Part shown: positions 8,877 to 17,653 of the stretch, piece by piece
Layout: every line of letters begins with the position of its first letter
Numbering within the stretch: position 1 is the first letter of the stretch
Assembly (NCBI RefSeq): GCF_043633585.1
Contig: NZ_CP141832.1
Span: forward strand, 1,798,001 to 1,862,000
Reading direction: 5' to 3'
DNA length: 64,000 nucleotides
Origin: Lacrimispora sinapis
Lineage (GTDB): Bacteria > Bacillota > Clostridia > Lachnospirales > Lachnospiraceae
Made by a program: the position numbers and the translations under genes
The notes under the pieces: generated by a model
Seen by the model: the letters and a program-made list of their open reading frames with translations, nothing else
The model's database searches: none
Told to the model about the DNA's origin: nothing

Positions 8877-9326
8877 ATGGCGGTAAGAGAGATTCTGGAT
8901 CAGAGAGTGATTGATCTGGATATGGAAGCAAAGAGTAAAGCGGAAGTGTTGGAACATTTGGCGCAATTGCTTAAAAATGCCGGGTACATTGATGATTTGT
9001 CCGGTTATTTAAAGGATGTTTATATAAGAGAGCAGGAGGGGATCACCGGCATTGGAAATCACGTTGCAATTCCTCATGGAAAATCGGATTCTGTGGAACG
9101 GGTGGGAATTGCCATCGGAAGAACCAAAGAGATGATTGAGTGGGAATCCTATGACGGGGAGCCTTCCGACTTATTTTTCCTGTTTGCAGTTCCATCAGAC
9201 AGTGAGGGTGCCAGGGATCATTTAAAGCTGATATCAGAGCTTGCGGCAAAGCTTGGAAACAACAAAACCATGGAAAAGCTGCAGACAGCCAAAAGCTATG
9301 AAGAGCTTTTAGAAGCATTTGCATAA
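8877..9326 (+). CDS. PTS fructose-family EIIA component
   Basis: Cytoplasmic phosphocarrier, 149 residues, the size of a free-standing EIIA-Fru domain. The phospho-accepting His67 lies in HVAIPHGKS, and GITGIGNHVAIPH is the family signature. It starts 11 bp after the regulator stop and ends the cassette, followed by a strong terminator. Because the regulator carries its own EIIA domain, the two EIIA modules may have separate partners: transport for this one, sensing for the fused one. Confidence 0.92.
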   Translation: MAVREILDQRVIDLDMEAKSKAEVLEHLAQLLKNAGYIDDLSGYLKDVYIREQEGITGIGNHVAIPHGKSDSVERVGIAIGRTKEMIEWESYDGEPSDLFFLFAVPSDSEGARDHLKLISELAAKLGNNKTMEKLQTAKSYEELLEAFA

Positions 9327-9341
9327 TCTTATAAAAAATAC

Positions 9342-9382
9342 AGTCTCACGGCTTAGAATTTCTAGGCCATGAGACTTTTTTT
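9342..9382 (+). terminator. Rho-independent terminator of PTS operon
   Basis: AGTCTCA-C-GGC pairs with GCC-A-TGAGACT and is followed by a run of seven T. This is a clear end for the PTS cassette. Confidence 0.88.
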
Positions 9383-9401
9383 AAAATATTTAAAAATATC
9401 G

Positions 9402-9430
9402 GTGACAAGTAATAGGGAACGTGGTAGAAT
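9402..9430 (+). promoter_or_regulatory. Sigma-A promoter for MATE gene
   Basis: GTGACA (9402-9407), a 17-nt spacer and TAGAAT (9425-9430), located just after the preceding terminator and about 55 bp before the MATE start codon. Confidence 0.7.
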
Positions 9431-9484
9431 ACGTTTGCACTGCTGTAAAACAGCCTGATATTTAATAAAAAAGGATGAAAAACT

Positions 9485-10831
9485 ATGGAAACAGATATGA
9501 CGAAAGGCAACCCTCTTCCGATCATTTTAAGATTTACTCTGCCCCTCCTTTTGGGAAATATTTTTCAACAGCTGTACAATATGGTAGATACCATAGTTGT
9601 AGGGCGTTTCGTAGGTCCGGGGGCACTGGCAGCGGTTGGCTCCACTGGAACCATTATGTTTTTGGTGATCGGCTTTTCTCAGGGGATGAGCACCGGATTT
9701 ACCGTACTTACCAGTCAGCGGTTTGGTGCCGGTGACGGAGAGGGAACAAAACGTTCAGTGGCGAACGGCACCATTTTATCCATGTTTGTCATTGTATTTA
9801 TTACAGCGGTAAGCCTGATGTTTATGAAACCGCTTTTAAGGCTTATGAACACACCGGAAGATATTTTCCAAGATGCATTTACCTATATCTCAGTTATTTG
9901 TATAGGGATAGTCGCAAATGTATATTACAATCTGTTTTCCTCCTTTTTGCGCTCGGTAGGAAACAGCAGGGTTCCTCTTTTATTTCTGGTGTTTTCGTCA
10001 GGATTAAATCTTGTTTTGGACCTGCTTTTTGTTATCTTGTTCCGGTGGGGAGTTGCAGGGGCTGCCTGGGCAACCAATGTGTCTCAGGGAATATCTGCCA
10101 TTCTCTGTCTTTATTATATCTATAAAAAAGTTCCGACCCTTGCCCCGGAGCATCATCACTGGAAGTTAAACGGATCCGCTACGAAACATCAGTTATCCGT
10201 GGGGATTCCCATGGCGCTGCAGTTCGCAATTACTGCGTCTGGAACGATGATCATGCAGTCTGCCATCAATTTATTTGGTTCTACGGCAGTGGCGGCCTTC
10301 ACTGCTGCCAGTAAAATCCAGAGTATTGCCATGCAGGGAATGATGGCGATGGGACAAACCATGGCTACATATGCCGGGCAGAATTACGGAAAAGGGGATA
10401 TAAAAAGAATTCATCAGGGAGTTCGTATGGCTTTGGGGACAGAATTTGTCTATTCGCTTGTTTGCTCTGCCGCAGTAATTTTTGCTTTGCCCCATGCTCT
10501 TGGAATATTTTTTTCCGGCGGTGTAGATGTTTCGGCCATGCTTCCTTGGGCGAAAACGTATATCTATTTGTGCGCGGTATTTTATATTCCTCTCAGCACC
10601 ATCTACATATTCAGAAATACCATGCAGGGCTGCGGGTTTGGTTTGCTTCCCATGCTGGGAGGCGTAGTGGAGCTTATTGCAAGGCTGTGCATGGCAGTAG
10701 TTGCTATCCGGCTGGTAAGCTATCCCTTATCCTGTGCCTGTGATCCGGCAGCCTGGGTCAGCGCTGCCATATTTACGGGTCTCTCTTATATCTTTGTAAT
10801 GAAAAAGGTGGAGAAACGTATCGCAATATAA
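9485..10831 (+). CDS. MATE family efflux transporter
   Basis: Multidrug and toxic compound extrusion protein, 448 residues, predicted to have 12 membrane segments and to export cationic compounds or drugs with Na+ or H+ antiport. The N-terminal half shows the family pattern PLLLGNIFQQLYNMVDTIVVGRFVG and later ALAAVGSTG; the second half repeats it around GSTAVAAFTAASKIQSIAMQ. The ATG at 9485 follows AAAGGATG. It is a single-gene unit with its own promoter and a terminator in front of it. Its substrate is unknown, and the family is also used for export of native metabolites. Confidence 0.93.
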   Translation: METDMTKGNPLPIILRFTLPLLLGNIFQQLYNMVDTIVVGRFVGPGALAAVGSTGTIMFLVIGFSQGMSTGFTVLTSQRFGAGDGEGTKRSVANGTILSMFVIVFITAVSLMFMKPLLRLMNTPEDIFQDAFTYISVICIGIVANVYYNLFSSFLRSVGNSRVPLLFLVFSSGLNLVLDLLFVILFRWGVAGAAWATNVSQGISAILCLYYIYKKVPTLAPEHHHWKLNGSATKHQLSVGIPMALQFAITASGTMIMQSAINLFGSTAVAAFTAASKIQSIAMQGMMAMGQTMATYAGQNYGKGDIKRIHQGVRMALGTEFVYSLVCSAAVIFALPHALGIFFSGGVDVSAMLPWAKTYIYLCAVFYIPLSTIYIFRNTMQGCGFGLLPMLGGVVELIARLCMAVVAIRLVSYPLSCACDPAAWVSAAIFTGLSYIFVMKKVEKRIAI

Positions 10832-10870
10832 ACAGAGAAAAAAACCGGTTTTAATTTTCTCAATTTATTA

Positions 10871-10899
10871 TTGATTTATAGAATAATATTTAGTATATT
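10871..10899 (+). promoter_or_regulatory. Sigma-A promoter for plsX operon
   Basis: TTGATT (10871-10876), 17-nt spacer, TATATT (10894-10899), about 45 bp before plsX. No FapR-type palindrome was recognised beside it. Confidence 0.6.
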
Positions 10900-10942
10900 A
10901 TGTAATAGATTATCTTAGGAAGTACTTGAAAGGGGAATCGCG

Positions 10943-11995
10943 ATGATAAAAGTAGCTGTAGATGCCATGGGCGGTGATTATGCACCAACCGAGATGGTTG
11001 CCGGTGCCGTGGCGGCTGTGAATGCGAATAAAGAGATCCGGATTCTCTTAGTAGGGCAAGAGTCTGTTGTATCTGAGGAACTGTCCAGACACACGTATCC
11101 AAACGATCAGATTCAGGTTGTAAATGCAACAGAGATAATCGAGACTGGGGAATCTCCGGTTCATGCAATACGAAAGAAAAAAGATTCTTCTATTGTTGTG
11201 GGAATGAATCTGGTAAAGCAAAAGGAAGCGGATGCATTTGTATCGGCAGGCAGTTCAGGCGCCATACTGGTTGGCGGACAGGTGATTGTCGGCCGGATCA
11301 AAGGTGTGGAAAGACCACCGTTAGCCCCGCTTATTCCTACGGAAAAAGGTGTTTCCCTGCTGATTGACTGTGGGGCCAATGTAGATGCAAGACCGTCCCA
11401 TCTGGTGCAGTTTGCAAGAATGGGCTCTCTTTATATGGAACATGTAATGGGAATTAAGAACCCCAGAGTGGCTATTGTCAATATCGGCGCAGAGGAAGAA
11501 AAGGGAAACGCGTTGGTGAAAGAAACCTTTCCACTGTTGAAAGAATGCGAAGACCTCAATTTTACCGGAAGCATTGAAGCAAGGGAAATTCCACATGGCG
11601 GAGCAGATGTCATTGTTTGCGAGGCATTTGTGGGGAATGTGATCCTGAAGCTTTATGAAGGGGTGGGAGCCACCTTGATAAGTAAAGTAAAAAGCGGTAT
11701 GATGGGAAGTTTGAGGAGCAAAATAGGAGCTTTGCTTGTAAAGCCTGCTTTGAAGGAAACATTAAAATCATTTGATGCATCCCAGTACGGCGGAGCGCCG
11801 CTTCTGGGGCTTAACGGTCTGGTTGTAAAGACTCATGGGAATTCAAAGGCAGTAGAAGTAAAGAACTCCATACTTCAGTGTGTAACCTTCAAAGAACAGG
11901 GAATTAATGATAAGATAAGAGAAAGTCTTAAATCGAAAAATGAAGGAACGCCCTCCGGACATACTACTATGCCAATAAAGAATGGGCAAGAATAA
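10943..11995 (+). CDS. plsX: Phosphate acyltransferase PlsX
   Basis: Converts acyl-ACP to acyl-phosphate, the donor for PlsY in phospholipid synthesis; a peripheral membrane enzyme. The 350-residue protein begins with the family signature VAVDAMGGDYAP and has the SAGSSGAILVGGQ and CEAFVGNVILK motifs. Start ATG at 10943 with AAAGGGG upstream. Its stop is 34 bp before acpP, the usual plsX-acpP pairing. The C-terminal ~20 residues after the conserved core are polar and probably disordered. Confidence 0.97.
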   Translation: MIKVAVDAMGGDYAPTEMVAGAVAAVNANKEIRILLVGQESVVSEELSRHTYPNDQIQVVNATEIIETGESPVHAIRKKKDSSIVVGMNLVKQKEADAFVSAGSSGAILVGGQVIVGRIKGVERPPLAPLIPTEKGVSLLIDCGANVDARPSHLVQFARMGSLYMEHVMGIKNPRVAIVNIGAEEEKGNALVKETFPLLKECEDLNFTGSIEAREIPHGGADVIVCEAFVGNVILKLYEGVGATLISKVKSGMMGSLRSKIGALLVKPALKETLKSFDASQYGGAPLLGLNGLVVKTHGNSKAVEVKNSILQCVTFKEQGINDKIRESLKSKNEGTPSGHTTMPIKNGQE

Positions 11996-12029
11996 GGAAA
12001 TCAAGAATAGGAGAGAGGAAGGAAAAGAA

Positions 12030-12260
12030 ATGGAATTTGAAAAGTTACAGAATATTATTGCAGAGGTGTTAAATATCGAGCCGGATGAGGTTACTATGAA
12101 CTCCACATTTGTGGATGATCTTGGAGCTGACTCCCTTGATGTGTTCCAGATCATCATGGGCATTGAAGAGGAATTTGATATTGAAATTCCAACTGAAGTG
12201 GCAGAAAACATTGTAAGTGTCAGCGATGCAGTAGAACAGATCAAGAACGCTTTAAATTAA
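12030..12260 (+). CDS. acpP: Acyl carrier protein
   Basis: Carrier for growing acyl chains in type II fatty acid synthesis, 76 residues, acidic. Ser35 in DLGADSLDVF is the 4'-phosphopantetheine attachment site. I chose the ATG at 12030 because it gives the standard acyl carrier protein length and follows GGAGAGAGGAAGG; the frame remains open upstream into plsX to 11982, but those extra residues look unlike the family. It is followed by a strong GC-rich hairpin before rnc. Confidence 0.97.
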   Translation: MEFEKLQNIIAEVLNIEPDEVTMNSTFVDDLGADSLDVFQIIMGIEEEFDIEIPTEVAENIVSVSDAVEQIKNALN

Positions 12261-12268
12261 TAGATGTG

Positions 12269-12310
12269 GGTGCTGCGGGGGCGTTAAGTCTGTCCGCAGC
12301 ACCTTCTTTC
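12269..12310 (+). terminator. Strong hairpin between acpP and rnc
   Basis: GGTGCTGCGG (12269-12278) and CCGCAGCACC (12294-12303) form a perfect 10-bp stem followed by TTCTTTC. The T tract is weak, so it may be a partial terminator, or a processing or stabilising hairpin that keeps acpP expression above rnc-smc-ftsY. Confidence 0.6.
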
Positions 12311-12332
12311 ATAATAGGGAAAGAGGGATCAT

Positions 12333-13019
12333 ATGAGTAGAAATTTAAGAGAACTGGAGGAACGGATCGGCTATCGTTTTTCGGACAAGCATCTGATGAC
12401 GCAGGCAATGACCCATAGTTCCTATGCCAATGAACACCGTTTAAACAAGCTGGAATGCAACGAACGGCTGGAGTTTTTAGGAGATTCCGTACTGGAGATA
12501 TTTTCCAGTGAATGTCTGTATCATAAATATCCCGATAAACCGGAGGGGGATCTGACAAAGATACGTGCCAGCATTGTGTGTGAACCGACACTGGCTTATT
12601 GTGCAGAGGAGTTAAAGCTTGGGGAATATCTTCTTTTGGGTAAGGGAGAAGAAGCGACCGGCGGCAGGGGACGTGCCTCCATCGTATCCGACGCAATGGA
12701 AGCACTTATTGGAGCCATTTATCTGGACGGTGGTTTTGCTAATGCAAAAGAGTTTATCCTTCGTTTTATTATGAATGATCTGGAACACAAGCAGCTCTTT
12801 TATGATAGCAAGACTATCTTGCAGGAGATCGTACAGAGCCAGACAGAAGAACCATTGACCTACAAACTTTTGCGTGAAGAGGGACCGGATCATAATAAGG
12901 TGTTTGAAGCACAGGTCCTCATTGGCAGCCGGGCCATCGGAGAGGGAATTGGCAGAACCAAAAAGGCAGCCGAGCAGGTAGCTGCCTATCATGGGATTCT
13001 GGCACTAAAGAATAAGTAA
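12333..13019 (+). CDS. rnc: Ribonuclease III
   Basis: Double-strand-specific endoribonuclease for rRNA processing and mRNA turnover, 228 residues. The RNase III signature NERLEFLGDSVL is at 43-54 (E44, D51), and the second acidic pair lies in SDAMEALIGAIYLDGG (D120, E123). A double-stranded RNA-binding domain occupies about 155-226, ending with the KKAAEQVAA helix. Start ATG 12333 with GAAAGAGGG upstream. Usual neighbour of acpP, smc and ftsY. Confidence 0.97.
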   Translation: MSRNLRELEERIGYRFSDKHLMTQAMTHSSYANEHRLNKLECNERLEFLGDSVLEIFSSECLYHKYPDKPEGDLTKIRASIVCEPTLAYCAEELKLGEYLLLGKGEEATGGRGRASIVSDAMEALIGAIYLDGGFANAKEFILRFIMNDLEHKQLFYDSKTILQEIVQSQTEEPLTYKLLREEGPDHNKVFEAQVLIGSRAIGEGIGRTKKAAEQVAAYHGILALKNK

Positions 13020-13020
13020 T

Positions 13021-13122
13021 GCCCTGCGGGCATCCCTTTATGTCCAAAAAAACGTGGACAAGAATAAGGAACGCCCTGCGGGCATCCCTTTATGTCCAAA
13101 AAGCGTGGACAAGAATAAGGAA
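13021..13122 (+). repeat. 52-bp direct tandem repeat, two copies
   Basis: Unit 1 starts at 13021 and unit 2 at 13073, nearly identical over about 50 bp. Each unit carries the palindrome GCCCTGCGGGC and the inverted pair TGTCCA...TGGACA, followed by CAAGAATAAGGAA. That last 13-mer also occurs at the plsX stop, about 11,987. The repeat fills the gap between rnc and smc. It could be an mRNA structural element or a small dispersed intergenic repeat. Confidence 0.85.
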
Positions 13123-13136
13123 AAGAAAGGGCATTT

Positions 13137-16100
13137 ATGTATTTAAAAAGTATTGAAGTTCAGGGGTTTAAATCATTTGCCAATAAAATTGTGTTTGATT
13201 TTCATAATGGAATCACTGGAATCGTTGGACCCAACGGAAGCGGTAAGAGCAATGTTGCTGATGCCGTCCGCTGGGTTCTTGGCGAACAGAAGGTAAAGCA
13301 GCTTAGAAGTTCCAGCATGCAGGATGTGATTTTTTCCGGAACGGAGCAGAGAAAGCCTCAGGGCTTTGCATATGTTGCGATTACTCTTGATAATTCGGAT
13401 CAGCATCTGGCCATTGATTATGATCAGGTTACGGTTTCCCGAAGAGTATACCGTTCCGGTGAAAGTGAATATATGATCAACGGCAGTGCCTGCCGGTTAA
13501 AGGATATTTATGAATTATTCTATGATACGGGAATCGGTAAGGAAGGGTATTCTATTATCGGACAGGGGCAGATTGACAAGATCTTAAGCGGAAAACCGGA
13601 GGAGCGCAGGGAGCTGTTTGATGAAGCGGCAGGTATCGTAAAATTCAAACGCCGAAAGGCGATCGCGCAGAAAAAACTTGAGGATGAGAAGCAGAATCTG
13701 GTCCGTGTCAATGACATTTTATCCGAACTGGAGAAACAGGTAGGTCCTCTTGCCAGACAATCCGAGACCGCGAAAGAATACCTCCGTCTGAAAGAAGAAC
13801 TGAAACAATACGATGTGAACCAGTTTTTAATGGAGACAGAGGGGCTGCGTCTCCAGATCAGGGAAAATCAGGATAAGGAAAACATTGTTGCAAAGGATTT
13901 GGAGGACGCAAGGCAGACTTCCGAGGGAATCCGTGAAGAATATGACGCGTTAGATACATACTTATCCCAACTGGATGAGATCATCACTGCTCTGCGGAAT
14001 GAAAAAAATGTTTCCAACATGGAAACAGGTAAACTGGAAGGACGCATCAACGTATTAAAGGAGCAGATCAATACGGAACGCATGAATGCGGAGCATATTG
14101 CAGGACGTGTGAAATCCATTCATTCTGAAATCGAATTAAAGCAGGCACAAAAAGTTTCCTATGAAGAAGCGCGGGCAGAAATTGCCAGTCAGGTAACGTC
14201 CGCCATGGAAAGACAAAAGAAAGCCGAGGAAATCCTTTTCTCGGAAGATGAAAAGATCCGTCTCTTTGAACAGCAGATCGAAGAAAGAAAAGGACGCATC
14301 ATTGATCTTCTTAATGAAAAAGCGTCCTTTACTGCAAAACAGCAGCGTTATGAGGCTATGCTGGAACAGGTTCATGTCCGCCGATCGGAAGTATGTCAAA
14401 AGCTTTTAAAATTTAAAAGTGATGAGTCTGAACAGGATGAACAGATCATAAAACTTCAAAAAGAAGCAGCTGAAATCGAGGAAGAGATTGCTAAGAGAGA
14501 GGAAGCCCAGGCGTTCTGTGAAAACAGGACCGAGGAACTGGAGGACCAGGTCAAACGTCTCCATAAGAATCTGACGAACAGGCAGCAGGACTACCATACC
14601 AGCAATACAAAGCTTGAATCCTTAAAAAATATCGCCGAGCGGTATGACGGATATGGGGGCAGTATCAGAAAGGTAATGGAAGTCCGGGACCGGGTACATG
14701 GCATTCATGGTGTTGTGGCGGATTTGATTGCTGTTCCAAAAAAATATGAGATCGCAATTGAGACTGCTCTTGGCGGAAGCATCCAAAACATTGTTACGGA
14801 TTCCGACCAGACGGCCAAGCAGCTGATTGAATATTTAAAAAAGAACCGGTTTGGGCGTGCAACCTTCCTTCCCCTTACCAGCATCGGCAATAGAAACCCG
14901 TTCCATCAGGAAAAAGCACTAAAAGAGCCTGGTGTTTTGGGGCTTGCCAATTCACTGGTGGAAGCAGAGAAGCAGTACGAAGGTCTTATGAACTATCTTC
15001 TGGGCCGCGTAGTCGTGGTGGATACCATTGACCATGCCATTGCACTGGCTAAAAAATTCCAGTATTCTCTGCGGATTGTCACGTTGGAAGGAGAACTTTT
15101 AAGCGCCGGCGGTTCCATGACCGGCGGTGCCTTCAAAAATACCAGCAACCTTTTGGCACGCAAGCGGGAAATCGAAGAGCTGGAAGAACTCTGTAACAAA
15201 GCGCTTACAGACGTGGAACGTCTGGAAAAAGAGCTGGTCATGAATGAAGGACTTCTCTCAGAAAGCAGGGAAGAACTGGAAAAGATCCGGGCAGAAAAAC
15301 AGCATCTTTATTTAAGACAGAATACGGTTAAAATAAACTTGCGCCGGATGGAAGATAAAAAAACGGAAATCCGGGAATCCTACGGAGATCTGGAGAGGGA
15401 AAATATTCAGCTGGAAGCCCAAATCCGGGAAATAACCAACAGCCAGCAGGACCTTTTAAATGCGGTAAACAGTCTGGAAAAACAAAACCTGGATACAGGC
15501 GGCGACCTGGAATCGTTAAATTCAGAATTGGAAAAAGCCAGAGCAGACAGGGAACAGTTTTTTAAGAACTTATCAGCGATCCAGATGGAAGCTTCCGGTT
15601 TAAAGCAAAAGGATGATTTTGAACAGGAAAATCTCCGTCGGATCAAAGAAGAGATTCTACGCCTGGAAGACGAACTTTCCGGACTGTCAGACGGCTCCGA
15701 TGGCTCTTTGCACATGATTGAGGAGAAGCAAAAAGAAATCGAAGAAATAAAGGAACAGATCGAGAAAGAGAAAGCTCACGCAGAAGAACTGGAGCAGCTC
15801 ATTCAGGAAAAAGCCGCAAAAAAAGAAGCGAAGACCAGAGAACAAAAGGAATTGTTCCAAAAGAGAGAAGAACTGACCGGCAGGATCAGTCTTCTGGATA
15901 AGGAACTGTTCCGCCTCCAAAGTCAGAAGGAAAAGCTGAATGAGAGGTTAGAGGCTCATGTAAATTACATGTGGAATGAGTATGAACTGACTTTTTCCAC
16001 CGCCGAAGCTTTACGGAATGACGAATGGACTTCCCTTCCCGATATCAAGCGCATGATCGCTTCAATAAAGGAGGAAATCAGGAAACTGGGGAATGTCAAT

Positions 16101-16697
16101 GTCAATGCCATTGAAGACTATAAGGAAGTTTCTGAACGCTATGAATTTATGAAGACCCAGCACGATGACCTGGTAACTGCAGAAGAAACTTTGTTAAAAA
16201 TCATAGAGGAACTGGATACCGGAATGCGAAAGCAGTTTGAAGAAAAATTCCGGGAAATCCGGGCAGAATTTGATAAGGTATTCAAGGAACTGTTCGGAGG
16301 CGGAAGAGGGGCTTTGGAGTTGGTGGAGGATGAGGATATACTGGAGGCAGGAATCCAGATCATTTCCCAGCCGCCGGGAAAAAAACTTCAGAATATGATG
16401 CAGCTTTCCGGTGGTGAAAAGGCACTGACTGCCATTGCGCTGTTGTTTGCCATACAAAATTTAAAGCCATCACCATTCTGTCTTCTGGATGAGATCGAGG
16501 CGGCACTTGACGATTCCAACGTAGACCGCTTTGCAAAATATCTGCATAAGCTGACAAAGAATACGCAGTTCATTGTAATCACACACAGACGTGGTACTAT
16601 GGTATCTGCGGACCGCCTGTATGGGATCACCATGCAGGAAAAAGGCGTTTCAACGCTTGTATCTGTAAACCTGATTGAAGAAGATTTAGATCGTTAA
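13137..16697 (+). CDS. smc: Chromosome segregation ATPase SMC
   Basis: Condensin ATPase that compacts and helps separate chromosomes with ScpA/ScpB, 1186 residues, normal length. Walker A is GPNGSGKSN near residue 32. Long coiled coils span about 165-500 and 670-1020, with a hinge at about 505-660 rich in glycine (GGSMTGGAFKN near its end). The C-terminal head has the LSGGEKALTAIALLFA signature and Walker B LLDEIEAALDD. ATG at 13137 follows AAAGGG. It sits in the conserved rnc-smc-ftsY order. Confidence 0.98.
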   Translation: MYLKSIEVQGFKSFANKIVFDFHNGITGIVGPNGSGKSNVADAVRWVLGEQKVKQLRSSSMQDVIFSGTEQRKPQGFAYVAITLDNSDQHLAIDYDQVTVSRRVYRSGESEYMINGSACRLKDIYELFYDTGIGKEGYSIIGQGQIDKILSGKPEERRELFDEAAGIVKFKRRKAIAQKKLEDEKQNLVRVNDILSELEKQVGPLARQSETAKEYLRLKEELKQYDVNQFLMETEGLRLQIRENQDKENIVAKDLEDARQTSEGIREEYDALDTYLSQLDEIITALRNEKNVSNMETGKLEGRINVLKEQINTERMNAEHIAGRVKSIHSEIELKQAQKVSYEEARAEIASQVTSAMERQKKAEEILFSEDEKIRLFEQQIEERKGRIIDLLNEKASFTAKQQRYEAMLEQVHVRRSEVCQKLLKFKSDESEQDEQIIKLQKEAAEIEEEIAKREEAQAFCENRTEELEDQVKRLHKNLTNRQQDYHTSNTKLESLKNIAERYDGYGGSIRKVMEVRDRVHGIHGVVADLIAVPKKYEIAIETALGGSIQNIVTDSDQTAKQLIEYLKKNRFGRATFLPLTSIGNRNPFHQEKALKEPGVLGLANSLVEAEKQYEGLMNYLLGRVVVVDTIDHAIALAKKFQYSLRIVTLEGELLSAGGSMTGGAFKNTSNLLARKREIEELEELCNKALTDVERLEKELVMNEGLLSESREELEKIRAEKQHLYLRQNTVKINLRRMEDKKTEIRESYGDLERENIQLEAQIREITNSQQDLLNAVNSLEKQNLDTGGDLESLNSELEKARADREQFFKNLSAIQMEASGLKQKDDFEQENLRRIKEEILRLEDELSGLSDGSDGSLHMIEEKQKEIEEIKEQIEKEKAHAEELEQLIQEKAAKKEAKTREQKELFQKREELTGRISLLDKELFRLQSQKEKLNERLEAHVNYMWNEYELTFSTAEALRNDEWTSLPDIKRMIASIKEEIRKLGNVNVNAIEDYKEVSERYEFMKTQHDDLVTAEETLLKIIEELDTGMRKQFEEKFREIRAEFDKVFKELFGGGRGALELVEDEDILEAGIQIISQPPGKKLQNMMQLSGGEKALTAIALLFAIQNLKPSPFCLLDEIEAALDDSNVDRFAKYLHKLTKNTQFIVITHRRGTMVSADRLYGITMQEKGVSTLVSVNLIEEDLDR

Positions 16698-16708
16698 GGA
16701 GACCGAAT

Positions 16709-17650
16709 ATGGGTGAGAAAAAGGGATTTTTTGGGAAGCTGGTAGCTGGACTGCAAAAGACAAGGGACAATATTATTGCCGGCGTAGATTCCATTTTCAG
16801 CGGCTTCTCAGCCATTGATGAAGAGTTTTATGAAGAAATTGAAGAAACTCTAATTATGGGGGATCTGGGAATCCAGACCACCATGTCCATTGTAGAGGAT
16901 TTAAGGAAAAAGGTAAAAGAAAAGGGCATTAAAGATCCTGCGGAATGTAAGCAGCTTCTCATGGACAGTATTATGGAACAGATGGATCTTGGGGAAAATG
17001 CCTACGAATTTGAAAACCGCAAGTCTGTCCTGCTTGTAATCGGTGTAAACGGCGTTGGTAAAACAACCTCTGTCGGAAAGCTGGCCGGGCAGATGAAGGA
17101 TGACGGAAAAAAAGTGATCGTAGCGGCGGCAGATACCTTCCGGGCGGCAGCCATTGAACAGCTGTCGGAATGGGCCAGAAGAGCCGGTGTGGATATCATT
17201 GCCCAGCAGGAAGGCTCTGATCCGGCGGCGGTAGTTTACGATGCAGTAGCGGCTGCTAAGTCAAGACATGCCGATATACTGATTTGTGATACGGCAGGAC
17301 GGCTCCATAACAAAAAGAATCTGATGGAAGAGCTTAAAAAGATCAACCGGATTATTGACAAGGAATATCCCGATGCATACCGTGAGACTCTGGTCGTATT
17401 AGACGGAACCACCGGACAGAACGCACTTGTACAGGCTAAACAGTTTATGGAAGTTGCGGATATTACCGGTATCATATTAACGAAGCTGGACGGTACGGCA
17501 AAAGGTGGAATTGCGGTTGCCATCCAGTCAGAGCTTTCAATTCCGGTAAAATATATTGGAGTTGGTGAGAAAATTGATGACTTACAGAAATTCAATGCAA
17601 ATGAATTTGTAAATGCATTGTTCCACGTAGAGGAGAAAGTAGAGGCGTAA
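16709..17650 (+). CDS. ftsY: Signal recognition particle receptor FtsY
   Basis: GTPase receptor that docks SRP-ribosome complexes at the membrane for co-translational insertion. At 313 residues it has the N domain (about 1-95) and G domain but no long acidic A domain. GTPase motifs: GVNGVGKTT (112-120), DTAGR, and TKLDGTAKGG near the end. It lies 11 bp after smc with a GGAG site and 3 bp before ilvA. Confidence 0.97.
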   Translation: MGEKKGFFGKLVAGLQKTRDNIIAGVDSIFSGFSAIDEEFYEEIEETLIMGDLGIQTTMSIVEDLRKKVKEKGIKDPAECKQLLMDSIMEQMDLGENAYEFENRKSVLLVIGVNGVGKTTSVGKLAGQMKDDGKKVIVAAADTFRAAAIEQLSEWARRAGVDIIAQQEGSDPAAVVYDAVAAAKSRHADILICDTAGRLHNKKNLMEELKKINRIIDKEYPDAYRETLVVLDGTTGQNALVQAKQFMEVADITGIILTKLDGTAKGGIAVAIQSELSIPVKYIGVGEKIDDLQKFNANEFVNALFHVEEKVEA

Positions 17651-17653
17651 AAC

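Noticed and set aside
10861..10942. FapR operator before plsX
   Set aside because: AT-rich sequence and a promoter are visible, but no TTAGTACC-type palindrome.
13041..13157. Small ORF reading through the 52-bp tandem repeat
   Set aside because: It is made almost only of the repeat, has no ribosome binding site and runs into smc in another frame, so coding is unlikely.
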